From: Prolixibacteraceae bacterium
GTDB taxonomy: Bacteria > Bacteroidota > Bacteroidia > Bacteroidales > Prolixibacteraceae
Direction: 5' to 3'
Assembly (NCBI GenBank): GCA_016930735.1
Contig: JAFGGF010000109.1
Location: forward strand, 1 to 42,469
Length of the DNA: 42,469 nt
In this document: piece after piece, positions 35,430 to 42,469 of the stretch
Position numbering within the stretch: the stretch's first letter is position 1
Layout: the number at the start of each line of letters is the position of its first letter
Notes under the pieces: model-generated
Database searches by the model: none
What the model saw: the letters and a program-made list of their open reading frames with translations, nothing else
Told to the model about the DNA's origin: nothing
Position numbers and translations under genes: made by a program

Positions 35430-36525
35430 CTTTTATACATCTTACTGAAAAACCATAATTTTTAGTGAATGTATTCCATCTCCCTACATCATTTGCATTG
35501 ATATCGAGGCACCTTCTCCATGCATAATTGCCGTATTCAGTCGAAGTCCATAGATATTCCACCTGCCCTATTAAACTGTAACCTCCTGAAGGCAACCTCC
35601 TTCCTGACAACATGGCGTCGAAACCGGTACTGCCGCCTTCTTTTAATTTTGTTCCAACATCGGTACCCCTCCACTTATTTATCATCTGAGCTTCTTCCTC
35701 CGTCATTCCCAGATACATTTCCAGTACCATGTATTCTTCATCGCTGGGAATATGCCATCCATCAGGGCATATGCCCTGTGCTCTCTCCTCAACAGATCCA
35801 TTCATTGCAACATTCCAGTCGTAAAGCCTTCCATAGGTTCTTACAAACGAAGTATCATTCCTGTATGAATAACCATCTATTTCAGAGCTATCCGGGGCAC
35901 AGGTTACCCTTAAGTTTTCCTTCATCCAGGTTTGGGTACCAATTCGGACTGTTGCATATACATTCCCGCTAACATCGGTTAAACGATCGGTTAAAATAAT
36001 GGTGTCCATTTTTGTATTCCCAGCATCATCAGTAACTGTTAGTATATAAGTACCGGCCATTAATCCTGAAATATTTTGCGTTGTTTCACCATTCGACCAT
36101 AAAAAACTCAGCGGCAAATATCCTCCGGTAACAGTTGTGTTGATGCTACCGTCGGAAGCACCGGTTTCCGATGGGTTGTTTGTTTCAAATTGAACCTCTA
36201 TGTCTTCCGGGGCAGGTTCAATAACGACAAAAGTATCTTTTGCCTGTTGCCCCACAGAATCGATTACCGAAACATAATAAAAGCCTAAACTCAATCCATC
36301 TATATCTTCTGTTGTTTGATTATTTGACCACAAAAAAGCATAAGGCTTTAAGCCACCTGTTACGATTAAATCGATTGCACCATCATTCCCACCATAAACA
36401 CTTACATGTGTTACAGTACCACTTAAAACCAAAGGTGGATATGTTTCAAACAGTTCTTCCTGACATCTGATAAAAATGATTATCGTTATCAGAATTATTC
36501 CTGTAAGGATAATTTTATTTCTCAT
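35422..36525 (-). CDS. FISUMP-domain lipoprotein with two SprB-type repeats
   Basis: A 367-residue surface lipoprotein. The ATG at 36525 gives MRNKIILTGIILITIIIFIRC with lipobox Cys21; an ATG at 36642 would add 39 non-signal residues. Two SprB-like repeats follow, each built on D-G-x-I-D/N...VTGG...P-x-x-F-L-W-S-N (for example VTGGLKPYAFLWSNNQTTEDI and VTGGYLPLSFLWSNGET are represented by their WSN cores). Residues about 185-367 are a Fibrobacter-major-paralogous (FISUMP) domain: VRIGTQTWMKENLRV, YGRLYDWNVAMN, ICPDGWHIPSDEEY, LWTSTEYGNYAWRRCLD and GFSVRCIKD. The role is probably surface adhesion or display; T9SS motility genes are not seen here. Confidence 0.9.
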   Translation of the reverse strand: MRNKIILTGIILITIIIFIRCQEELFETYPPLVLSGTVTHVSVYGGNDGAIDLIVTGGLKPYAFLWSNNQTTEDIDGLSLGFYYVSVIDSVGQQAKDTFVVIEPAPEDIEVQFETNNPSETGASDGSINTTVTGGYLPLSFLWSNGETTQNISGLMAGTYILTVTDDAGNTKMDTIILTDRLTDVSGNVYATVRIGTQTWMKENLRVTCAPDSSEIDGYSYRNDTSFVRTYGRLYDWNVAMNGSVEERAQGICPDGWHIPSDEEYMVLEMYLGMTEEEAQMINKWRGTDVGTKLKEGGSTGFDAMLSGRRLPSGGYSLIGQVEYLWTSTEYGNYAWRRCLDINANDVGRWNTFTKNYGFSVRCIKDE

Positions 36526-36646
36526 GGCAGAACTTTTAAAATTTACATATGTACAGCATATACCAACAGTAAATCTTAAACCTGTTTTTTTAAAATGGTT
36601 TGAGTTTGCATTTACCTGGGTTTTTATCAAATCAATAACCAAATTT

Positions 36647-36972
36647 ATGACAAAAAGCTCAGAAAATCAAATTGATATTGTTTCTTTTTTCAAACTTTTG
36701 TTCATAATGTCAAGAGGCGGAATGTCTATTCTCAAAAAACAAGAGAAGGTTGTTTATAACAGATCAATTAGATATTGCTAGGTTAGCTTTATTATTGCCA
36801 GATGGAAGACATTTTACAGCATATGATGTTCATGGAGTTATTGATTCTGATGGATATGTAACTGTTGTCATTAACTGGCAATTTTTTGAAGAAGATTTAA
36901 CTAATTGTTATTTTAATAGCCTTGGAAATTTCCGGGGCTTTTTTATTCTGATTTCTTCTCAATTTTTATTCT
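36647..36972 (+). pseudogene. Degenerate plus-strand coding remnant in a 433-bp gap
   Basis: The gap 36526-36958 has no intact gene. One frame from ATG 36647 encodes 44 residues and stops at 36781; a second frame continues with protein-like sequence (RLALLLPDGRHFTAYDVHG, TVVINWQFFEEDL) to a stop at 36972. A frameshift near 36705-36750 would join them. A strong plus-strand terminator at 36918-36944 sits inside the end of the second frame. I do not recognise the family. It may be a decayed small gene, or chance open frames. Confidence 0.3.
36918..36944 (+). terminator. Plus-strand terminator without an obvious gene
   Basis: AGCCTTGGA (36918-36926) pairs with TCCGGGGCT (36931-36939) as a 9-bp stem with two G-U pairs and an AATT loop, followed by six T residues. 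It is nearly the same as the lysS terminator (26159-26186). It lies convergent to GH30 and after the degenerate remnant. Confidence 0.65.
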
Positions 36973-38629
36973 GAACCATCAGTTTACCTAAACCAAATTC
37001 CCCTACTGAATTTTCCAGTTTAAAAAAGTAGAGACCTGGTTCAAGCCGATTCCTGTTAAAGGTAATGTTATGATTACCTGAAGGTAAATCACCCAACCGG
37101 TCAAACACTACCTGCTGTCCTCCAATGTTAAATACTGACAAGCTGATTTCTGAACTTTTCTTCAGGTTAAACCGGATTGTAGTAGATTCTGAGAATGGAT
37201 TCGGAAAATTTGATACATTCAGGAAATCTTCTTGTTTGTGAATAATTTCAGCTGCAGTATTTATTTTAGACAAACGTAAGTCAACTGTATTAACCGATTT
37301 GGGAGGTACAACCAAAAGGGTGTCGGCAAGGTAATTTGTTGATTTGAAATTTTCATTTTCCGAAGTGGAATAGGAAACAGCTTCTTCAATTTTATAATCC
37401 GGTATATCCAACTGAATTTTAAAAGTATCTGTTTCAGAACGATTAATTACAACAAACGATGCAGAATCGGAAGAATTACTGATAAATGCAGCCGATTTCA
37501 GGTTATTATTTATACTAGTTGTACCAATACGTTTCCAGTCTGGATGAATAAATGCTGAATAATGTTTGAATACATAAAAAAACTTTGTGCGCCTGTATCC
37601 TTTTGTATTGCCCCAGCTGTTTCTGTCCCAGGGATTATCAATACTTACCAGCCCTCCGCCATTGACCCAAACCAGGTCCCAGTATAAAAAAGCAGTTGCA
37701 CTTTCCTCAACCAGGGTTTGATACATCATTGCAGCAACCGAAAACCAATCGGCCCTTGAATATTCGGTTTGGAAATGGGGCACTTCCGGATGGAAATTGC
37801 CCACTGTCCTATAATAGGAGGATGTAAACGGATCGCCCTCCACAGTTCCGCTTTCAGCACCGTGATACAGATGGTGCCCTATTCCGTAGAGTTTTGAAAG
37901 GTCGAGTGCGTTAATATAATTCTGTAAGGTTCCATAACCAATTCCCACACATTCAGGTCCAAGGAAATAAGGGACGCTGTCGCGCTGAGAAACAACATCA
38001 TAAACCGCATCCAACGCCTTGTTATAACCGGCAATGGTATCTGTGGAATTAATTGTCTCTGAAGGCTTCAACAGACACGACTCCCATGAAGCACTGAAAT
38101 CCGGTTCATTTTGAATACCGATGTACCTGGGATAAATTCCGTTGGCATTATAATTATCCAGTGATTCGTTCCACCAGTTGGCAAATGCACCATAATCAAA
38201 TACTACTTTATTTTCCTCAACAGAATATTTGATTGTACCACCGTTAACTCTTTCATTGTTACTTTTTAACGAAGCAGGTGGTCCCCAGGAAGTAACTAAT
38301 ATATCAATAGGATGCCCCAGTTGTATATTAGCCGCGGTGGCAAATTGTTTTACACGCCCGACCATTCCATTATCATAACCATAAGCATTTCTCACCCTGA
38401 GGATATCAAGGCTTAATTCCTTAAAAATAATGTTATAAATTTCATTCCTGTTCGGATGGGCTGTCAGCCAGTTCTCATAAAATGCCAGGGAAGCACCAAA
38501 ACCCGTAATTTCCTGAAAAGTTTCTTTGGTATCTATTTGAATTAGTTTAGTTTCAACCGACTGGGCAAATCCGGTAGAAAATCCTAATAAAGAGAAAATT
38601 ATTATCAGTATAATTTTTTTAACCTGCAT
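36959..38629 (-). CDS. GH30 (subfamily 8-like) glucuronoxylanase exported by the type IX system
   Basis: A 556-residue protein. The ATG at 38629 gives the signal MQVKKIILIIIFSLLGFSTG; an ATG at 38692 adds 21 unlikely residues. The GH30 barrel starts QEITGFGASLAFYENWL; acid/base Glu175 is in IGIQNEPDF and nucleophile Glu289 in HFQTEYSRADW. LTSWGPP-like TSWGPPASLKSN and LYWDLVWVNGGGL match GH30 xylanases that act on glucuronoxylan. Residues about 470-556 form a T9SS type A sorting domain (FPNPFSESTTIRFNL, LEPGLYFFKLE). The enzyme should cut xylan next to methylglucuronate branches at the cell surface. A subfamily-8 assignment is inferred from overall resemblance. Confidence 0.92.
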   Translation of the reverse strand: MQVKKIILIIIFSLLGFSTGFAQSVETKLIQIDTKETFQEITGFGASLAFYENWLTAHPNRNEIYNIIFKELSLDILRVRNAYGYDNGMVGRVKQFATAANIQLGHPIDILVTSWGPPASLKSNNERVNGGTIKYSVEENKVVFDYGAFANWWNESLDNYNANGIYPRYIGIQNEPDFSASWESCLLKPSETINSTDTIAGYNKALDAVYDVVSQRDSVPYFLGPECVGIGYGTLQNYINALDLSKLYGIGHHLYHGAESGTVEGDPFTSSYYRTVGNFHPEVPHFQTEYSRADWFSVAAMMYQTLVEESATAFLYWDLVWVNGGGLVSIDNPWDRNSWGNTKGYRRTKFFYVFKHYSAFIHPDWKRIGTTSINNNLKSAAFISNSSDSASFVVINRSETDTFKIQLDIPDYKIEEAVSYSTSENENFKSTNYLADTLLVVPPKSVNTVDLRLSKINTAAEIIHKQEDFLNVSNFPNPFSESTTIRFNLKKSSEISLSVFNIGGQQVVFDRLGDLPSGNHNITFNRNRLEPGLYFFKLENSVGEFGLGKLMVQNKN

Positions 38630-38775
38630 CTTCGTTGATTTAAGTTTTACAGTTAATTTCGGATAAAAATAGTATAATTTGCCGGCATTCATCGATTATA
38701 AATTTTTTACAGGAATTTTTTCAATTTTCTTAAAGTTTAAATAATTCACTGCTATTTATAACTAAACTGAACCTT

Positions 38776-39750
38776 ATGAAAGAGCAAACTGAATTTAAAA
38801 ACAGATTTTTCCCCGTCCTTTCCCTGGTATTTATTTCAACCTTTATTCCCGAAATATTAATGGGATCAACTCCGTTAAGCAGGGCAAATGAATGGCCTGT
38901 TGAGTTTGTTTTTTACGGATCGGCTGCACTTCTTATCCGGGAAATGGCTTTCAGGTATAAAACAGGCTGGGTGGGTGTATTCCTGGCTGGAATAGCATTT
39001 GGTTTATTTGAAGAAGGATTTGTGCTTCAATCGATATTTAATCCTGAATTTCTGGGCAATAACCTCACTTTCGGAAGGGTATTTGGTACCAATGTTGTAT
39101 GGGCTCAGTTTATTGTTGGTTACCATGCTATTTTCAGTATAACAATTCCAATCCTTTTTACAGAAATAATTTTTCCGAAACAGAAATTCACACCCTGGCT
39201 TTCAAAAACAGGATTATGGATTTTTACGGTTCTGTTTGTCCTGAGCAGTATTTTTCTTTATCTGGTATTGAATTCTTTTTCCGGATTCAATTCCTTATTT
39301 TTATTAAAACTTATCGTTCTCATTATAATTGCTTTAATTATTTTCCTGACATTTAAGTTTAAGCCAGGCTTTCCTACAGGGAATAATACCATATCTGTTT
39401 CACCAGTTATTTCCGGATTAGCTTCGTTTATTGCCTGTCTTTTATGGTTGGCCGGATTGTATCCTGTTTTTATGGAAACAAAATTTTTACCTCCCTGGTC
39501 GGTTCATCTCGCTGGACTGGCTGTTCTGGTTTTTGCTGTAATTATTGCAAAATCATGGCTTAACCATAAATGGACAAAAATGAACCAGTTTGCATTTATT
39601 TCTGGTGGACTGGTTGCAGGGATGATTCATGGCAGTAATATCGTTTTTCAATCAGGAAACAGAATGGATATTTATTTTCAGATAATCTTTATTACAGTAA
39701 CAGTTTTATTCCTGTCTATTTCAGGTATTAAGATTTGGGAAAGTGAATAA
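38776..39750 (+). CDS. Multi-pass membrane protein, unknown function
   Basis: A 324-residue protein with about eight hydrophobic segments spread over its length. Polar landmarks within membrane segments are REMAFRYKTGW, FGLFEEGFVLQS, VGYHAIF and AGMIHGSNIVF. The EE pair and the buried His residues recall CPBP-type intramembrane proteases, but the EExxxR and HxxxN motifs of that family are not present, so I do not assign it. It lies between GH30 (divergent) and the small Cys/His genes, without overlap. Confidence 0.78.
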   Translation: MKEQTEFKNRFFPVLSLVFISTFIPEILMGSTPLSRANEWPVEFVFYGSAALLIREMAFRYKTGWVGVFLAGIAFGLFEEGFVLQSIFNPEFLGNNLTFGRVFGTNVVWAQFIVGYHAIFSITIPILFTEIIFPKQKFTPWLSKTGLWIFTVLFVLSSIFLYLVLNSFSGFNSLFLLKLIVLIIIALIIFLTFKFKPGFPTGNNTISVSPVISGLASFIACLLWLAGLYPVFMETKFLPPWSVHLAGLAVLVFAVIIAKSWLNHKWTKMNQFAFISGGLVAGMIHGSNIVFQSGNRMDIYFQIIFITVTVLFLSISGIKIWESE

Positions 39751-39885
39751 AATAAAAATAAAATAGTAATGCAATTTCTAATTTAACCTTAAAAATCCCT
39801 GTTAAAAATCAGTAAAATCGTTAACAGAAAATAAAATAATTTTTCTATCTTGTATAACATCATTGGAAACCAAAGGATATACAAA

Positions 39886-40092
39886 GTGGAACTTTCGGCA
39901 AAACGGCTTCAGTTATACGGATTAATAAGGGAATGCCCTATGGGTAAACCACTTTCCGACTGCCCTGTTAATGAATACAGGAACCTTTCGCTTATTGAAC
40001 AATATCAGGTAGCTGAATCCCTCGAATACGAATTACTTTGCAGCATTCTTTTTTATCATGAAGTTTGCCTGTCGTTAAGGGAGACCAGGTAA
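39886..40092 (+). CDS. Small Cys/His protein, paralogue 1
   Basis: A 68-residue protein starting at GTG 39886. A TTG at 39850 is open, but the GTG start makes this protein align from residue 1 without gaps to the next gene, about one third identical. Shared residues are L-x-L-x-G-L, E16-C17-P18-x-G20, C26-P27, N33-x-S35, S45-L46, and H58-E59-x-C61-L62 with R65-E66. The exact C-x8-C-x31-H-x2-C pattern suggests a zinc site. There is no signal peptide, so it should be cytoplasmic. A TATCTTG box (39847-39853) near the ORF start could be its promoter. Function is unknown. Confidence 0.72.
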   Translation: MELSAKRLQLYGLIRECPMGKPLSDCPVNEYRNLSLIEQYQVAESLEYELLCSILFYHEVCLSLRETR

Positions 40093-40189
40093 ATTTTCCA
40101 ATTTTCTTAATTAATATTAAGGGAAATCCCTATTTATCAGATAACATTTAAACCCTTACCTTGCCCTTGAATTGGAATGATAAATAAAA

Positions 40190-40447
40190 ATGAAATTAAA
40201 TGACCAGAAACTTTGGTTATTTGGATTAATGCTAGAATGTCCGTTTGGAGTAAGGTCAGAAAATTGTCCGGCAGGTGATTTTCAGAATAATTCTGTTACA
40301 GAAAAACTTGATATCATTGATTCCCTCAACATAGAAAAAATACATATTTTGATTGAGCAACATGAAGCATGTCTTGAACGCAGGGAGAATTTAATGATAC
40401 AAAATTTTCCGAATCAAATTAAAAACGATCAAACAGCTGTTCCATAA
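40190..40447 (+). CDS. Small Cys/His protein, paralogue 2
   Basis: An 85-residue protein starting MKLNDQKLWLFGLMLECPFG. It has Cys17, Cys26, His58 and Cys61 at the same positions as the protein encoded at 39886-40092, and ends with an extra 20-residue polar tail. The gap between the two genes (97 bp) contains a TTACCTTGC promoter-like box near 40157 and an AGGGA/TCCCT inverted repeat at 40120-40131, so it may be transcribed on its own. The 3' end overlaps the convergent peptidase gene by 29 bp. Function unknown; tandem duplication is inferred. Confidence 0.75.
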   Translation: MKLNDQKLWLFGLMLECPFGVRSENCPAGDFQNNSVTEKLDIIDSLNIEKIHILIEQHEACLERRENLMIQNFPNQIKNDQTAVP

Positions 40448-41654
40448 TTATGTAGGTGTCGTTCATAATTTTACTCCTCCAGGGTTCAGATGTAGGATAA
40501 TACATTTCAACAAAATTCTCCAATACTTTTAAACTATCCCTTTCTGATTGATAACCAAATCTTTTCCCCTCGTTTTCAAGGATCATATTATGAATTGATT
40601 TTACCGATCCAATAGTAGTCTGCGAATTCAAAGTTCCGTATTCAAATGTCATCGGGAGGTAAAATTTATCAGGGATTAATTTCCCGATATAATCACTGAA
40701 TGAACCATTGATGGTATAAAAGTCGTCTGAATCACCCCAGTCGATCTGATAGCCGGTAAAAATTTCTTCCATCTTCTGTTTCACATTCAAGTCTTCTACC
40801 GGATTTGGGAATAAATGCAAAACACCCCTTGCGCCGTAACCCGTATGCAGGTCGATATTTAATATCGTATCATAATCAGCTGATTTCTCACTTATCACTT
40901 CACCGATTATTGAAAGTTGCGGTTCAAAATTATTTCCTCCGTAATACAGTCCTTCGGGATATTCATATTGACCTTGCAAAACTGCCTGCCTTAAAGCAGA
41001 CATTGATTCCTGCATCAATTTATTTATTGCAACCAACATGAAAAATTTATTTTTCAGGCTGCCTGAAATAACTTTCCCCTTTGGGTTTAACATATCGTAA
41101 AGATCGGTATAACCTGCATTTTCGCTTGAAAACAGTGTCATTTCAGTATCGCAGTTCCGGTTAAAGTCAATATTGTTTTCCGTTACTCTTCTGGTATATT
41201 TAAATCCATAAGGATTGATCCCGTGTATAAATAAAACTCCCAGATCATCCGGCATTCCTGTTTTAAGATACTGGTCGATTATCATCTGCTGAACCGCACT
41301 TCCGACAAAACCTTCAATTCCGTGAACACCTGAAGTTAAGATTAAAAGTTTTTTACTTTCTTTTTGGGCCGGCACGTAACAAAAATCAATTTTTAGAGTT
41401 GAATCAACTCCTGAAGGTACTGCTTTTGAAAAAATTTCAACTTTAAAAAATCTTTCACAACACATATCAGCAGAATTGATAAAAGATTCACGGCAGGATT
41501 CATAAGAATCCTCAAAATATTTCATTTTCGACTGGTCGACTTCGTATTCTACCTTGCCTGGCGAATAGGAATTAAAACTGATATATGTATAACCAAGGAT
41601 ACCAACAATAATTATCAGGATAACAATGCCCAGAATTTTCAGGAACTTTTTCAT
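40419..41654 (-). CDS. M14-like zinc carboxypeptidase-family protein (DUF2817), membrane anchored
   Basis: A 411-residue protein. The ATG at 41654 gives MKKFLKILGIVILIIIVGIL, an N-terminal membrane anchor; an ATG at 41708 adds 18 hydrophilic residues. Zinc ligands of the M14 fold are visible as His111 and Glu114 in SGVHGIEGFVGS and His270 in NIDLHTGYGARG; Glu338 in MTFEYGTL is a candidate catalytic Glu, and NNIDFNRNC at about 165-173 supplies the substrate-binding Arg region. The catalytic part should face the periplasm. The substrate (peptide or amidated compound) is unknown. Confidence 0.87.
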   Translation of the reverse strand: MKKFLKILGIVILIIIVGILGYTYISFNSYSPGKVEYEVDQSKMKYFEDSYESCRESFINSADMCCERFFKVEIFSKAVPSGVDSTLKIDFCYVPAQKESKKLLILTSGVHGIEGFVGSAVQQMIIDQYLKTGMPDDLGVLFIHGINPYGFKYTRRVTENNIDFNRNCDTEMTLFSSENAGYTDLYDMLNPKGKVISGSLKNKFFMLVAINKLMQESMSALRQAVLQGQYEYPEGLYYGGNNFEPQLSIIGEVISEKSADYDTILNIDLHTGYGARGVLHLFPNPVEDLNVKQKMEEIFTGYQIDWGDSDDFYTINGSFSDYIGKLIPDKFYLPMTFEYGTLNSQTTIGSVKSIHNMILENEGKRFGYQSERDSLKVLENFVEMYYPTSEPWRSKIMNDTYIIMEQLFDRF

Positions 41655-41728
41655 AGTTTTTGAATTGAAAGTAATTTCAAAGGTACAATCCTCATAGATC
41701 AAAAACAATTACAATTGACATAAAGCAC

Positions 41729-41756
41729 AAAAAAACCACCCTGAAAAGAGCGGTTT
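41729..41756 (-). terminator. Terminator of the right-edge lipoprotein gene
   Basis: AAACC (41733-41737) pairs with GGTTT (41752-41756); read on the minus strand the hairpin is followed by a U tract from the A run at 41729-41735. It lies 24 bp after the stop of the gene ending at 41781. Confidence 0.5.
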
Positions 41757-41780
41757 CATTAATATTTATTTCATTATATT

Positions 41781-42469
41781 TTACCAGCCACCTAATCCTG
41801 TATGATCTAATCCTTTATAAAGCAAACCATGATCATCAACTCCACTGCCTCCTTGCACTTCCTGAATAATAGCAAATTCTCCCCAAATAACCGGCCCTAT
41901 TTCAACACCATCTGAAGTATACCACACTCCTCCGTCAGCAACTGCATCAGAAGGTGCTGCAACAATCTTGCATTTATATGTATAACCATCCGGCCCACCC
42001 ATTTTTTCAGAATACATTTCCCATGCACCGGAACCGATATAAGAAGGTAATCTATAATGCCTGTCTAAACTTTCATCTCCATGGCAATCAGTATTTGCAA
42101 GCCAGGCATCATTCCATTTCATATCAATTTCATACATCCTGTAAGGCCACGCCCAATGATTTACAACTGCAGGATTTTCTGCGAAGTAAGCATCATCATC
42201 ACCTTCATAAGGTGGAAATCCAGCTGCACCCAAATAAGCATTGACATAAGAACCTTTGAACAAGTGAGCTTGGTAATTGTATCCAAAAATATCGTATCCT
42301 GTTGTTAATGGTTCCCCCGCAAGAAAGTGAGCCGCAGAATAAGTTAAAATACCATCCTGAATTGATACACAGGTATTGGCAACTTCAGTTTTTACTTTTT
42401 TACCTCCTTTGAGCATTACATCATCATCTAAAGCAGAATCAGAACATCCGGCAATAAAAATAATTGCCA
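41781..42469 (-). CDS. Lipoprotein of unknown function (5' end cut by window edge)
   Basis: The frame is open from the right edge to a stop at 41781. An internal ATG at 42416 is not the start, since the codons before it read AIIFIAGCSDSALDDD, the end of a lipoprotein signal with the lipobox Cys visible; the real start lies just outside the window. The mature part has aromatic, Gly- and Asp-rich sequence: TTGYDIFGYNYQAHLF, NTDCHGDESLDRHY, SYIGSGAWEMY and VIWGEFAIIQEV. It recalls secreted Bacteroidota proteins with a conserved YDxFGYNYQAxxF core, but I know no function. It has its own terminator. Confidence 0.8.
   Translation of the reverse strand, partial: AIIFIAGCSDSALDDDVMLKGGKKVKTEVANTCVSIQDGILTYSAAHFLAGEPLTTGYDIFGYNYQAHLFKGSYVNAYLGAAGFPPYEGDDDAYFAENPAVVNHWAWPYRMYEIDMKWNDAWLANTDCHGDESLDRHYRLPSYIGSGAWEMYSEKMGGPDGYTYKCKIVAAPSDAVADGGVWYTSDGVEIGPVIWGEFAIIQEVQGGSGVDDHGLLYKGLDHTGLGGW

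Noticed and set aside
36476..36646. Plus-strand extension of the 44-residue frame into the FISUMP gene
   Set aside because: It overlaps the lipoprotein signal region antisense and has no start signal; only the part from 36647 is kept, as a doubtful remnant.
38776..39750. CPBP-type intramembrane protease
   Set aside because: An EE pair is present, but the EExxxR and HxxxN motifs needed for that family are absent.

Overview
The window looks like chromosomal DNA of a Bacteroidota bacterium, probably a polysaccharide-degrading member of the Bacteroidales/Marinilabiliales side of the phylum; the exact lineage is inference. Supporting signs are AT-rich intergenic DNA, a TAnnTTTG promoter box at lysS, SprB-type repeats, a FISUMP-domain lipoprotein, a type IX secretion (T9SS) C-terminal sorting domain, a DUF5916 outer-membrane protein, and an LysRS with the C-terminal extension I associate with this phylum. 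I saw no CRISPR array, tRNA, rRNA, complete insertion sequence or phage module.

Positions 1-9.9 kb (all minus strand) form a hemicellulose/glucuronate region: a large secreted protein joining a probable TIM-barrel hydrolase to a formylglycine-generating-enzyme (SUMF1) domain, cut by the left edge; a GH127 beta-L-arabinofuranosidase lipoprotein; an orphan five-TM PAS sensor; mannonate dehydratase (uxuA); an SDR that is probably the partner fructuronate reductase; and a GH10 endoxylanase. There is no SusC/SusD pair, so this is not a canonical polysaccharide utilization locus. A T9SS-exported GH30 glucuronoxylanase at 37-38.6 kb and a GH29 fucosidase at 27.9 kb extend the theme. Arabinoglucuronoxylan would be cut outside the cell, arabinose removed by GH127, and glucuronate fed through fructuronate and mannonate to KDG.

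Positions 10-24 kb are mostly housekeeping. The minus-strand run hpt-adk-obgE-PAP2-membrane MutS-like-nuclease-like has very tight junctions. purE diverges from hpt and is followed by a PorV-like barrel, a ComEA-like helix-hairpin-helix beta-barrel, an acyltransferase and a HAD phosphatase; recJ and an outer-membrane protein face the other way.

Positions 24-42.5 kb are mixed: lysS with a structured 3' element, a PagL-like lipid A deacylase, GH29, a class III nucleotide cyclase with TolB-like and TPR regions, a DUF5916 protein, a three-gene overlapping surface operon (SprB/FISUMP lipoprotein, small lipoprotein, outer-membrane protein), a degenerate island with its own terminator, GH30, a multi-TM protein, two tandem paralogous small Cys/His proteins, an M14-like peptidase and a lipoprotein cut by the right edge.

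The least explained signals are the twin small proteins with exactly conserved C-x8-C-x31-H-x2-C spacing, the REP-like dyads whose stems covary around a fixed loop, the nested inverted repeat before the xylanase gene, the cyclase with Glu at the base-selecting position, and the hydrolase-FGE fusion.
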